A program made the translations under genes and the position numbers. This document shows positions 1 to 7,599 of a stretch of DNA of 30,764 nt, piece after piece (position 1 is the stretch's first letter; each line of letters starts with the position of its first letter). Source of the DNA: CBDCME01 sp965218865 (lineage in GTDB: Bacteria > Pseudomonadota > Alphaproteobacteria > JAAXGF01); the NCBI GenBank assembly GCA_965218865.1, contig CBDCME010000023.1, forward strand, positions 1 through 30,764. The letters run 5' to 3'. The notes below the pieces were generated by a model. It searched no databases, was not told the origin of the DNA, and was given only the letters and a program-made list of their open reading frames with translations.

Positions 1-164
1 TTACATCGGAATAATCAAATACACCAAATGATGACCACCTCATCGCGAGCATTGATTCGAACAAAAGAACAAACAATCCGATAGTCAAAGGCGTGATGAT
101 ATCGCCGCGCCCTACACCTTGAAAAGCCTTTAAAGACGTACGTTGAACCCTATGTCCTAACTGA
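1..164. other. Stretch with no recognisable gene
   Basis: Relatively AT-rich sequence with stops in all frames. I see no RNA gene, repeat or coding remnant that I can name. It borders an IS1595 transposase scrap and may be further decayed mobile DNA. Confidence 0.4.
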
Positions 165-347
165 TTACGCACTTTGTTCCGCGAGTTTGAGGAGGTTGTC
201 GGGCATGGGCGGGGTGTGCGGGGCACGTATGGTGAGGCGGGGGATCATCTCGTCCAAGCGGTAGCGGCGATTGAAACCGTATTCGAACTGTGCCAGGTAT
301 CGCGGGACGTGCTTGGAACGGATAGCGTGGTAGGTTCCGCGTAGGCC
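165..347 (-). pseudogene. C-terminal fragment of an IS1595-type transposase
   Basis: The minus strand reads about 60 codons to a TAA, including the segments RGTYHAIRSKHVPRYL and FEYGFNRRYRLDEMIPRL. These match the C-terminal signature of ISXO2/IS1595-type DDE transposases (GTYH, KH..RYL.EF.YRFNRR). The similar segment in the neighbouring element at 485-1515 (GVYHGLRLKHLQAYLEEF) is related but clearly different, so this is a second, diverged element. The N-terminal zinc ribbon and the catalytic aspartates are absent; only the tail remains. The family is fairly sure from the motif. The exact 5' break near 347 is where similarity stops. Confidence 0.65.
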
Positions 348-349
348 GC

Positions 350-484
350 AAGACTAAGAGCCACCACATAATACTAACGATTTCGGATCTTGTATACGGA
401 TTTAAATCTCGAAATAAATACGAGATCAAGGTTGTCGCGAATATTTTTCGGAATAGCACCATGATGCTGCCATAAGACATACTC
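350..484. other. AT-rich gap between two IS1595 remnants
   Basis: Short, low-GC sequence between the transposase scrap and the left inverted repeat of the next element. An open minus-strand frame runs through it (start near 480), but only its downstream part is recognisable, in another frame. I call no gene here. Confidence 0.35.
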
Positions 485-1515
485 GAATAAGGCTTATCCC
501 GATGGTTCCGGGGACACTATATGTTGATGACATGAGACGTGGGGCATGACAAACGAAGAACATTCAGCCCCCGAGGTGCCGGCATGTCCGATTTTCCCCC
601 GCTCTCTCATCGCCTTCCAAAGACGTTTCCGGGACGAGGCGGCCTGCGCCGCCTATCTTGCCGATGTGCGGTGGCCCGAGGGGTTTCGCTGCCCGGCATG
701 CGGTCATGGTCGGGCCTGGCGCCTGGAAACCAAGCCCTGGACGTACGAGTGCCGCCGCTGCACTCGGCAAACCCCCGGGTTAAACCCGGGGGCGGGGACC
801 ATCATGCACGGGAGCAAGCTTGTACTTAACATCTGGTTCTGGGCGGCCATGGCGACCCATTCGAACGGGGGATTTCCGCTTTCCAGCTTTGGCGGCAACT
901 GGGATCGTATAAGACGGCGTGGCTGCTGTGTTCCAACTTACGCCGCGCCATGGTCGATCCCAAACGCTCCCCCTACCTGGTGGAAATCGACGAAACCACG
1001 ATCCACCATCGGACCAAGAATGATCCCCCCGCCGGCGGCTGTGGCCGTAGCCACATGGGCAAGCTGCTCATCGCCGGCGCTGTCGAGGTCGTCGATGAGA
1101 GGCCGGGTCGCATCCGCCTTGCCAGAGCATTGACGATTTCTCCGCCACGAGCCTGCAAGCATTCATGGCCGCCAACCTCGCCCCCGACAGCACCGCCAAA
1201 ACCGACGGCTGGTCCGCCTACACCAATTCTTCCGGTGTCAACCATGACCCCCATGTCATCGGCCCAATGCCGGCTCATCTTGTTTTGCCTTGGGTCCACC
1301 GCGTCTTTTCCAACCTCAAAACTTGGGCCTTGGGTGTCTACCACGGTTTGCGACTGAAGCACCTGCAGGCCTATCTCGAGGAATTCGTCTTCCGCTTAAA
1401 CCGACGCCGTACACGCCACGCCGCATTCCGATCCCTTCTCGGCATCGCGACCCAAATCCAACCCGTAACCTACAAAATGTTGATCTCACCGGAGCCAACG
1501 GGATAAGCCTTACTC
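485..1515 (+). mobile_element. Degenerate IS1595-family insertion sequence
   Basis: The ends are imperfect inverted repeats of about 27 bp. The left is 485-511 (GAATAAGGCTTATCCCGATG at its start). The right is 1489-1515, whose reverse complement begins GAGTAAGGCTTATCCCGTTG. A frameshifted transposase fills the interior, and its stop codon (1504-1506) lies inside the right repeat. I cannot see a convincing 8-bp target duplication, which fits an old or rearranged insertion. About 1.03 kb is normal for the family. The element ends 23 bp before IS5 copy A. Confidence 0.7.
546..1506 (+). pseudogene. Frameshifted IS1595-family (ISXO2-like) transposase
   Basis: Three successive frames together make one transposase. 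The N-terminus (from the ATG at 546) holds a zinc ribbon with CPAC and CRRC pairs and then GTIMHGSKL. From about 950 the reading continues in another frame with EIDETTIHHRTKND, carrying the first catalytic Asp, and KLLIAGAVEVV. From about 1130 it shifts again through AKTDGWSAY (second Asp), HRVFSNLKTWALGVYHG and the FNRR-like tail FRLNRRRTRH. The breaks fall near 880-905 and 1120-1135. A perfect GC palindrome at 773-790 (CCCCGGGTTAAACCCGGG) interrupts the stretch between the zinc ribbon and GTIMH, and looks like an extra insertion. The protein cannot be functional as read. The family assignment is secure from motif order. Confidence 0.75.
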
Positions 1516-1538
1516 AAAAAACCCCATGCCAATATATA

Positions 1539-3104
1539 GTCGTCCGTGAAGAACCCTGATTTCAAGCTGAAGCGGCGATTGGGTTTGCGGTGGGGTGCGA
1601 AATGTCGCTGAGGAGCGCGGCCAGGATTTGGACAAACAAACGCCTCAGCCATTTGAGGACAAGGCGGTAGTTGTAGCCGGCGCCGGCGAGGATGGCGTTG
1701 ATCTTGTCGCCGTCGCGGCCTTTGAGGAAGTTGCGCCCCAGCCTGCCATCGCTCTTGAGATGTCCGATCACGGCCTCGACGGCGGAGCGCCGCCTGAGCT
1801 CCTTCTTGATCGTCGGCGTGATGCCGCGTTTCTGGCCTGATCTAAAGACGCGGTGTTTGTTGGGGTAATCGTGGCCCTGGTATCCCTTGTCGACATAGAT
1901 GCGCTCGGCCGATATCCCCGTCCAGCGTTCCATCTCTTCGATCACCTGCCTCAAGGTGTGGCCATCATAGGGATTGCCGTGGAAGGCCTTGACGTGGGCG
2001 ACGAACTGGCCGCCGGGGGGGCGGGAATTGGTCGCCGCCACGGAGACCTTGCAGCCGAACTCGTACGGCTTGTGCGCCTTCCCTTTGCCGATGCATTCGA
2101 CCTCGGGCGCGTGGAGCGAATAGACCTTGGGCAAGGGGTCGCGCCGCTTCTGGGTCGACACCCGCTCGGCCAGCCACAAGGGGCGGCGGAAGGGATCCCG
2201 TAGGCTCTCCTCCTGGGCCGTCTTGCGGCGGATGTCGCGGACGGTGCGCCCGAGATAGGTCTTGAGCTTGCGCAGGGCCTTGTTGGCCCGCTTGTGCTGT
2301 TTGGCATGGCGGTAGCGGCCTTGCATGATCAACGCCCTCTTGCCCAGGCGGGTATAGGACTGACGCAGGGCAATGCCGTGCTCCCGTGCCAGTCGCACCA
2401 GCCGCTCGCGGGCTCGTTGCATCAGTTTGGCGGCGGTCGGAAAGGCAATCGCCTTCTCTTGTACGGTGGTGTCCACCGTCACCCGCTCGAGGTCCTTCTC
2501 CCGCAGCGCCCCCACCCGGTGGGCCACGGCCAGGCTCTCCTGGAATACCTTCTCCAAACCTTCCGGCCCGATCCGGTCCCGCCACCGGGTCATCGACGAG
2601 CGCTCCATGGGCAGCTCATGCTGAAAGTACTCTTCGCCGCAGAAGCACTGGAAGTATGGGTCGTAGACCCAGCGCTCGCAGACCTCCTCATCCGAGAGAT
2701 CGAACATATGCTTGAGGATGTGCAGCCCAACCATCAACCGCGTCGGGACCCCCGGCCGACCCTCCTCCGAATACAAGGCTTCATAGGTCTCGTCGAAGAA
2801 AGTCCACGCGATCCGGCCCCCCAACACCACCAACTCGTGGCGCAGGTTGATGATGTTTTCGAACCGCGAGCGGAACAGGTCCTCTATTCCCGATGACACC
2901 TTGCGCGATGGCTTCATCACAGTTCTCCAATCCCAATCGACGGGAGCAGAGAATCACGTTCCGCAACGGAAGGGAATCCCCAAAATCAATTATTTCAAAT
3001 CACAAGCTTTTCAGGCCCAAAACCCGTTTTCTTGCAAATCCGATTACTTCGCCAAACCGAAAGAACTACCAACATCAGCCGCTTACGCGTTCTTCACGGG
3101 CGAC
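1539..3104 (-). mobile_element. IS5-family element, copy A (1566 bp)
   Basis: This is one of three near-identical 1566-bp copies (also 3761-5326 and 21558-23123). The ends are inverted repeats: GTCGTCCGTGAAGAAC at the transposase 3' side and GTCGCCCGTGAAGAAC (read inward) at the 5' side. The left flank is TA, but the base pair after the right end is CA. Copies B and C have TA on both sides, so this copy has no clean two-base duplication. The transposase is intact. Copy A is oriented opposite to copy B, with the cold-shock gene between them. Confidence 0.85.
1562..2917 (-). CDS. IS5-family transposase, copy A
   Basis: A 451-residue DDE transposase. The N-terminal third (about residues 20-135) has the DUF772 pattern seen in IS5/IS1182-type enzymes (GRPGVPTRLMVGLHILKH, WVYDPYFQCFCGEEYFQHE). 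The RNase-H-like domain supplies the catalytic triad: Asp in VTVDTTVQEKAI (about 150), Asp in IYVDKGYQG (344) and Glu in AVEAVIGHLKSDGR (382). I chose the ATG at 2917 over the GTG one codon upstream because GGAG lies 7 bases before it. The three copies differ at few residues. This copy has Pro at 243 (DPFRRP), Ala at 163 and Arg at 419. It is full length and probably active. Confidence 0.9.
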   Translation of the reverse strand: MKPSRKVSSGIEDLFRSRFENIINLRHELVVLGGRIAWTFFDETYEALYSEEGRPGVPTRLMVGLHILKHMFDLSDEEVCERWVYDPYFQCFCGEEYFQHELPMERSSMTRWRDRIGPEGLEKVFQESLAVAHRVGALREKDLERVTVDTTVQEKAIAFPTAAKLMQRARERLVRLAREHGIALRQSYTRLGKRALIMQGRYRHAKQHKRANKALRKLKTYLGRTVRDIRRKTAQEESLRDPFRRPLWLAERVSTQKRRDPLPKVYSLHAPEVECIGKGKAHKPYEFGCKVSVAATNSRPPGGQFVAHVKAFHGNPYDGHTLRQVIEEMERWTGISAERIYVDKGYQGHDYPNKHRVFRSGQKRGITPTIKKELRRRSAVEAVIGHLKSDGRLGRNFLKGRDGDKINAILAGAGYNYRLVLKWLRRLFVQILAALLSDISHPTANPIAASA

Positions 3105-3213
3105 CAAATAGGTAGCAACAGGATCGATTTCGGGGCTGTTCCGAACAGTCGCGCGAGCATCCTCGATACCGCCAATCCGTTAGGGGGTTGAGCCTGACGG
3201 TTCAGCGGTCGAA

Positions 3214-3423
3214 TCACTCCGCGAGAGAGAGATTCCCGGCCGAGGATTTGCCCGGACGGTCCTGGACGATTTCGAACGTCACCCGCTGACCTTCATAAAG
3301 AGAGGGGAGACCAGCCGCTTCCACGGCAGTGATATGAACGAACACGTCTCGTCCACCCTCTTCAGGCTCTATAAAACCGTAACCCTTTTGCGGATTGAAC
3401 CATTTTACGCTTCCAACAGGCAC
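3214..3423 (-). CDS. Cold-shock domain protein (CspA family)
   Basis: A 69-residue single-domain nucleic-acid-binding protein, the standard size for CspA-type RNA chaperones that bind single-stranded RNA/DNA in the cytoplasm. The RNP1-like motif KGYGFI follows SVKWFNPQ, and RNP2 is DVFVHI. The conserved VKWFN start and the GQRVTFE strand are present, and nothing is missing. The start codon is GTG (3421-3423), preceded almost immediately by AGGG, an unusually short spacing. A strong hairpin followed by six T residues lies just upstream in the leader. The gene is boxed in by IS5 copies A and B in inverted orientation. I infer a resident or co-mobilised gene, not part of either element. Confidence 0.9.
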   Translation of the reverse strand: MPVGSVKWFNPQKGYGFIEPEEGGRDVFVHITAVEAAGLPSLYEGQRVTFEIVQDRPGKSSAGNLSLAE

Positions 3424-3428
3424 TCCCT

Positions 3429-3467
3429 AAAAAACCGGCAGCCCGCTCTTCGCGAAGGCTGGCGGGC
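3429..3467 (-). promoter_or_regulatory. Terminator-like hairpin in the csp leader
   Basis: On the minus strand, GCCCGC and GCGGGC arms enclose a smaller CTTCGCGAAG palindrome. They are followed by CTGCCGG and six T residues (3434 down to 3429), ending five bases before the csp GTG. It could be an attenuator or temperature-responsive leader of csp, or the terminator of a gene lost upstream. The sequence alone cannot separate these. Confidence 0.4.
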
Positions 3468-3760
3468 ATCAGATTGTCCTCCGGCCGTATTCCGCCTACA
3501 CCCTCGTCGCCGGCGCCCTGGCCGTCAAGCCTGGATCGACATTTCGCTACTTGGTCGTCATCAACCTGGTCCCTGGCCTACGGCTACCCCTGGCTGGCCC
3601 CATTTTAGGAACTATTATGTCGATTTACGACGCCGGTCGCGTCTTCGTGGCTGTTTGTATCGTGCTTCCGATAATTGGCGCAACGATCATTCAGTACGTG
3701 GTATTTGGGCGAATCGGTATCGCGCCGCTCGCTGATTTTCTTTTTTCCTACAATTATATA

Positions 3761-5326
3761 GTCGCCCGTGAAGAACGCGTAAGCGGCTGATGTTGGTAGC
3801 TCTTTCGGTTTGGCGAAGTAATCGGATTTGCAAGAAAACGGGTTTTGGGCCTGAAAAGCTTGCGATTTGAAATAATTGATTTTGGGGATTCCCTTCCGTT
3901 GCGGAACGTGATTCTCTGCTCCCGTCGATTGGGATTGGAGAACTGTGATGAAGCCATCGCGCAAGGTGTCATCGGGAATAGAGGACCTGTTCCGCTCGCG
4001 GTTCGAAAACATCATCAACCTGCGCCACGAGTTGGTGGTGTTGGGGGGCCGGATCGCGTGGACTTTCTTCGACGAGACCTATGAAGCCTTGTATTCGGAG
4101 GAGGGTCGGCCGGGGGTCCCGACGCGGTTGATGGTTGGGCTGCACATCCTCAAGCATATGTTCGATCTCTCGGATGAGGAGGTCTGCGAGCGCTGGGTCT
4201 ACGACCCATACTTCCAGTGCTTCTGCGGCGAAGAGTACTTTCAGCATGAGCTGCCCATGGAGCGCTCGTCGATGACCCGGTGGCGGGACCGGATCGGGCC
4301 GGAAGGTTTGGAGAAGGTATTCCAGGAGAGCCTGGCCGTGGCCCACCGGGTGGGGGCGCTGCGGGAGAAGGACCTCGAGCGGGTGACGGTGGACACCACC
4401 GTACAAGAGAAGGCGATTGCCTTTCCGACCGCCGCCAAACTGATGCAACGAGCCCGCGAGCGGCTGGTGCGACTGGCACGGGAGCACGGCATTGCCCTGC
4501 GTCAGTCCTATACCCGCCTGGGCAAGAGGGCGTTGATCATGCAAGGCCGCTACCGCCATGCCAAACAGCACAAGCGGGCCAACAAGGCCCTGCGCAAGCT
4601 CAAGACCTATCTCGGGCGCACCGTCCGCGACATCCGCCGCAAGACGGCCCAGGAGGAGAGCCTACGGGATACCTTCCGCCGCCCCTTGTGGCTGGCCGAG
4701 CGGGTGTCGACCCAGAAGCGGCGCGACCCCTTGCCCAAGGTCTATTCGCTCCACGCGCCCGAGGTCGAATGCATCGGCAAAGGGAAGGCGCACAAGCCGT
4801 ACGAGTTCGGCTGCAAGGTCTCCGTGGCGGCGACCAATTCCCGCCCCCCCGGCGGCCAGTTCGTCGCCCACGTCAAGGCCTTCCACGGCAATCCCTATGA
4901 TGGCCACACCTTGAGGCAGGTGATCGAAGAGATGGAACGCTGGACGGGGATATCGGCCGAGCGCATCTATGTCGACAAGGGATACCAGGGCCACGATTAC
5001 CCCAACAAACACCGCGTCTTTAGATCAGGCCAGAAACGCGGCATCACGCCGACGATCAAGAAGGAGCTCAGGCGGCGCTCCGCCGTCGAGGCCGTGATCG
5101 GACATCTCAAGAGCGATGGCAGGCTGGGGCGCAACTTCCTCAAAGGCCGCGACGGCGACAAGATCAACGCCATCCTCGCCGGCGCCGGCTACAACTACCA
5201 CCTTGTCCTCAAATGGCTGAGGCGTTTGTTTGTCCAAATCCTGGCCGCGCTCCTCAGCGACATCTCGCACCCCACCGCAAACCCAATCGCCGCTTCAGCT
5301 TGAAATCAGGGTTCTTCACGGACGAC
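3761..5326 (+). mobile_element. IS5-family element, copy B (1566 bp)
   Basis: Same length and ends as copies A and C, in the opposite orientation. Inverted repeats are GTCGCCCGTGAAGAAC at 3761 and the complement of GTCGTCCGTGAAGAAC ending at 5326. TA flanks both sides (3759-3760 and 5327-5328), consistent with a two-base target duplication. It lies 58 bp from tRNA-Gly and inside a small membrane-protein frame. Confidence 0.88.
3948..5303 (+). CDS. IS5-family transposase, copy B
   Basis: Full-length 451-residue DUF772-plus-DDE transposase, with the same Asp150/Asp344/Glu382 triad as copy A (numbering from the GTG one codon upstream). Differences seen: Thr instead of Pro at 243 (DTFRRP) and His instead of Arg at 419 (NYHLVLK). 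The ATG at 3948 has GGAG 7 bases upstream; the GTG at 3945 is the alternative start. It is intact and would supply transposase for all three copies. Confidence 0.9.
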   Translation: MKPSRKVSSGIEDLFRSRFENIINLRHELVVLGGRIAWTFFDETYEALYSEEGRPGVPTRLMVGLHILKHMFDLSDEEVCERWVYDPYFQCFCGEEYFQHELPMERSSMTRWRDRIGPEGLEKVFQESLAVAHRVGALREKDLERVTVDTTVQEKAIAFPTAAKLMQRARERLVRLAREHGIALRQSYTRLGKRALIMQGRYRHAKQHKRANKALRKLKTYLGRTVRDIRRKTAQEESLRDTFRRPLWLAERVSTQKRRDPLPKVYSLHAPEVECIGKGKAHKPYEFGCKVSVAATNSRPPGGQFVAHVKAFHGNPYDGHTLRQVIEEMERWTGISAERIYVDKGYQGHDYPNKHRVFRSGQKRGITPTIKKELRRRSAVEAVIGHLKSDGRLGRNFLKGRDGDKINAILAGAGYNYHLVLKWLRRLFVQILAALLSDISHPTANPIAASA

Positions 5327-5384
5327 TATTTGATATTTGGTTTGAATACCGTTTTTGGAGCGTACTGCTAACCCATTGAAATAT

Positions 5385-5459
5385 TGGAGCGGGAGACGGG
5401 AATTGAACCCGCGACACCTAGCATGGCAAGCTAGTGCTCTACCCCTGAGCTACTCCCGC
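5385..5459 (-). tRNA. tRNA-Gly (GCC), CCA encoded
   Basis: The minus strand gives a complete cloverleaf. The acceptor stem GCGGGAG pairs with CTCCCGC, the D-arm is AGCTCAGGGGTAGAGC, and the anticodon stem CTAGC/GCTAG has loop TTGCCAT with anticodon GCC. The T-arm is CGGGTTCAATTCCCG, and TCCA follows the stem, so CCA is encoded. It is 75 nt long. IS5 copy B ends 58 bp from its 3' side. Confidence 0.95.
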
Positions 5460-5559
5460 GTACGGTTGCCCGCGCAAACCGAATCGGATTTTCGTGCATG
5501 GCCGAGGCGTTTGCAAGGGCTTTGCGGTGCCGGCGTCGCGACTCTGGGCGAAATTTAGT

Positions 5560-5627
5560 GTTTGTTCGAAAATGCGCGTCCGCGCATTTTTTGCGTCTGG
5601 GCCGGTGCCGCGAGTTTTCGAACAGAC
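5560..5627 (-). repeat. Palindromic 3'-end repeat, member 1
   Basis: Outer arms GTTTGTTCGAAAA (5560-5572) and the complement of GTCTGTTCGAAAA (5615-5627) enclose a second palindrome, AAAATGCGCG-TC-CGCGCATTTT. A second member with the same arms but a different centre lies at 21166-21288. Read from the upstream gene, the order is the same at both sites: the TGTTCGAAAACTCGCGG arm, a variable centre, then the AT-flanked GC stem. This one lies 69 bp after the pepP stop. Confidence 0.75.
5569..5592 (-). terminator. Intrinsic terminator-like stem behind pepP
   Basis: A ten-base-pair stem AAAATGCGCG/CGCGCATTTT with a two-base loop. It has an A tract on one side and T residues on the other, so it could act in both directions. 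It lies downstream of pepP on the minus strand, inside the dispersed palindromic repeat. Confidence 0.5.
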
Positions 5628-5695
5628 TGTTAGACTCGAAAACATCCCGGCAAGCCCTGAGCGAAGCGTGATGGAGCCCGGTGCCACGTACGAAT

Positions 5696-7483
5696 TCAGT
5701 CGATCGGTCGGGTAACCTCGGCGAGCCAGGCGGCTGTCGGGGTGTCGAGGTGGGGGGTCAGGGTCTCGCGCACCTGCCGGTGATAGTCGTCGAGCCAAGC
5801 GATCTCGTCCGCGCTCAAGTCTTCCGGCGCGATCAGGTCGCGGTCGATCGGCGCGAGGGTCAGGGTCTCGAAGCCCAGCAGCGTCCGTTCGGCGCCGGCC
5901 GGGGCCTCGACGGCGGCGACGCAAACCAGGTTTTCGATCCGAATCCCAAAGGCGCCGGTCTTGTAGTATCCGGGCTCGTTGGAGACGATCATGCCGGGCC
6001 TCAGGCCGATGCCGTTGGCCGCCTTGCTGATTCGCTGGGGGCCCTCGTGGACGCCGAGATAACTGCCGACGCCGTGGCCGGTGCCGTGGTCGTAATCGAG
6101 GCCCAGCCGCCACAACGCCTGGCGCGCCAGGGCGTCGAGCTGACTGCCCGTGGTGCCCTCGGGAAAGCGGCTGGCGGCGAGGGCGATATGGCCCTTGAGC
6201 ACGGCGCTGAAGCAGCGGCGCTGTTCGTCCCCGGGGGGGCCGATGGCGACGGTACGGGTGACGTCGGTGGTGCCGTCGAGATATTGGCCGCCCGAATCGA
6301 CAAGATAGAGCGTTCCCGGCGCGAGCCGCCGGTTGGTTGCCTCGCTGACCCGGTAGTGGACGATGGCGCCGTTGGCGCCGGCGCCCGAGATGGTCGGAAA
6401 ACTCGGCCCCTGGTAAAGATCGTTGTCGCGGCGCAACTCCGCGAGCTTTTCCGCCGCCCCGATTTCGTCGACCCCGCCCCCCCCCGCGGCGCTCGGCAGC
6501 CAGTGGAGAAAACGGCTCAGCGCCACCCCGTCGCGGACGTGGGCGGCGCGGCTCCCGGCCAGCTCGACGGGGTTCTTGCACGCCTTCGGCAGGGCGCAGG
6601 GGTCGGGACCCGGCGCGGCGACCCCGCCGGCGCCGGCGATACAGTCGAAGACCCACGCCGGCGTGGCCACCGGGTCGGCCCGAATCGGCCGCCCGGCCAG
6701 GGCCTCGAGCGCGGCCGGGAATTCGGCCGGCGGCCGTAGGCGAACGTCGGCGCCGAGATGACCCGCGAGCGCCGGCGTTGTTTTGTCCTCGTCGACGAAC
6801 CAGTCGACGCGGCCGTCGGCGAAAAAAATGGCGAAGGACAGCGGCAGTGGCGTGTAGGGCACGTCGCCGCCGCGGACGTTGAGGAGCCAGGCGATCGAAT
6901 CGGGGGCGCTCAGGACGCAGGCCCCCTCCAAATCGGCCCCGACCCGGCTCCGTTTCTCGGCCGAGGCAAGGCCGGCGAAGCGGAGGGGATGGGGGACGAT
7001 CGGCGCCTTGGGCGGCGGCGGCCGGTCGTGCCAAACCGCGTCGACGGGGTTCTGGGCGCAGGCCTCAAGACGCCCGCCCGCCTTTTCACAGGCGGCGCGC
7101 AGGCGCCCCACCCCGTCCCGGGTATGGAGCCAGGGATCGTAACCCAACGATTCCCCCGCCGCCAGGTTGGCGCCGATCCACGCCTGGGGAGAATGATCAG
7201 CGCTATTGTGGCGTTCGAAACAGGCACCGTCGACTTGCGATTCGGCTTGCAGGGTATAGCGACCATCGATGAAAATCGCGGCCCGTTCGCGGAGCACGAC
7301 GGCCAACCCGGCCGAGCCGCTGAATCCCGTCAGCCATTGCAGCCGCCGGGACCCCTCGGGGACATACTCGCCCTGGTGCTCGTCGGCGAGCGGAACGACG
7401 AATCCGTCGAGGCCCGACGATGCCAGACGGGACCGCAAGGCGGCGAGGCGTGGGCCGGCGGCGGGTTCATCGGCTGACGTCAT
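5696..7483 (-). CDS. pepP: Aminopeptidase P family protein (Xaa-Pro aminopeptidase, M24B)
   Basis: A 595-residue cytoplasmic metallopeptidase expected to remove N-terminal residues preceding proline. Its length matches the three-domain eukaryote-like form (about 600 residues), not the shorter 440-residue E. coli PepP. Two creatinase-like N-terminal domains span about residues 10-310, with a FIDGRYTLQAESQVD region near 70-85. The pita-bread domain carries all five expected metal ligands: Asp396 (LVDSGG), Asp407 (GTTDVTRTV), His470 (GTGHGVGSYLGVHEG), Glu503 (SNEPGYY) and Glu517 (RIENLV). The ATG at 7483 is the natural start. It is transcribed divergently from the CpdA-like gene across a 116-bp gap and ends before a palindromic terminator-like repeat. 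Substrate range is inferred from family. Confidence 0.92.
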   Translation of the reverse strand: MTSADEPAAGPRLAALRSRLASSGLDGFVVPLADEHQGEYVPEGSRRLQWLTGFSGSAGLAVVLRERAAIFIDGRYTLQAESQVDGACFERHNSADHSPQAWIGANLAAGESLGYDPWLHTRDGVGRLRAACEKAGGRLEACAQNPVDAVWHDRPPPPKAPIVPHPLRFAGLASAEKRSRVGADLEGACVLSAPDSIAWLLNVRGGDVPYTPLPLSFAIFFADGRVDWFVDEDKTTPALAGHLGADVRLRPPAEFPAALEALAGRPIRADPVATPAWVFDCIAGAGGVAAPGPDPCALPKACKNPVELAGSRAAHVRDGVALSRFLHWLPSAAGGGGVDEIGAAEKLAELRRDNDLYQGPSFPTISGAGANGAIVHYRVSEATNRRLAPGTLYLVDSGGQYLDGTTDVTRTVAIGPPGDEQRRCFSAVLKGHIALAASRFPEGTTGSQLDALARQALWRLGLDYDHGTGHGVGSYLGVHEGPQRISKAANGIGLRPGMIVSNEPGYYKTGAFGIRIENLVCVAAVEAPAGAERTLLGFETLTLAPIDRDLIAPEDLSADEIAWLDDYHRQVRETLTPHLDTPTAAWLAEVTRPID

Positions 7484-7599
7484 GGGGCACCTCGATGTCG
7501 GACAACCCCATTATGCCACAAAAGCACCGCGCGCAAACCAAGCTTGACGCCCACCGCACGGAATTGGAACAATCGGTAACCGAACAATAAAGGCCAATC

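Larger units (their letters stand above)
3617..5379 (+). pseudogene. Small membrane protein gene interrupted by IS5 copy B
   Basis: The 5' part starts at the ATG at 3617, preceded by AGGA with 7-base spacing. It encodes a hydrophobic segment (FVAVCIVLPIIGATIIQYVV) and then GRIGIAPLADFLFSYNYI up to 3760. Removing the element 3761-5326 and one copy of the flanking TA joins this in frame to FDIWFEYRFWSVLLTH and a TGA at 5377-5379. The restored product is about 65 residues with one clear membrane span and an aromatic-rich tail. I do not recognise the family. The open frame also extends upstream of 3617 to 3431 without a good start. That the join is in frame and keeps protein-like composition is seen; that it was a real gene is inferred. 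Confidence 0.55.

Noticed and set aside
157..480. 107-codon minus-strand frame
   Set aside because: The recognisable transposase tail here is in a different frame; this frame has no conserved features.
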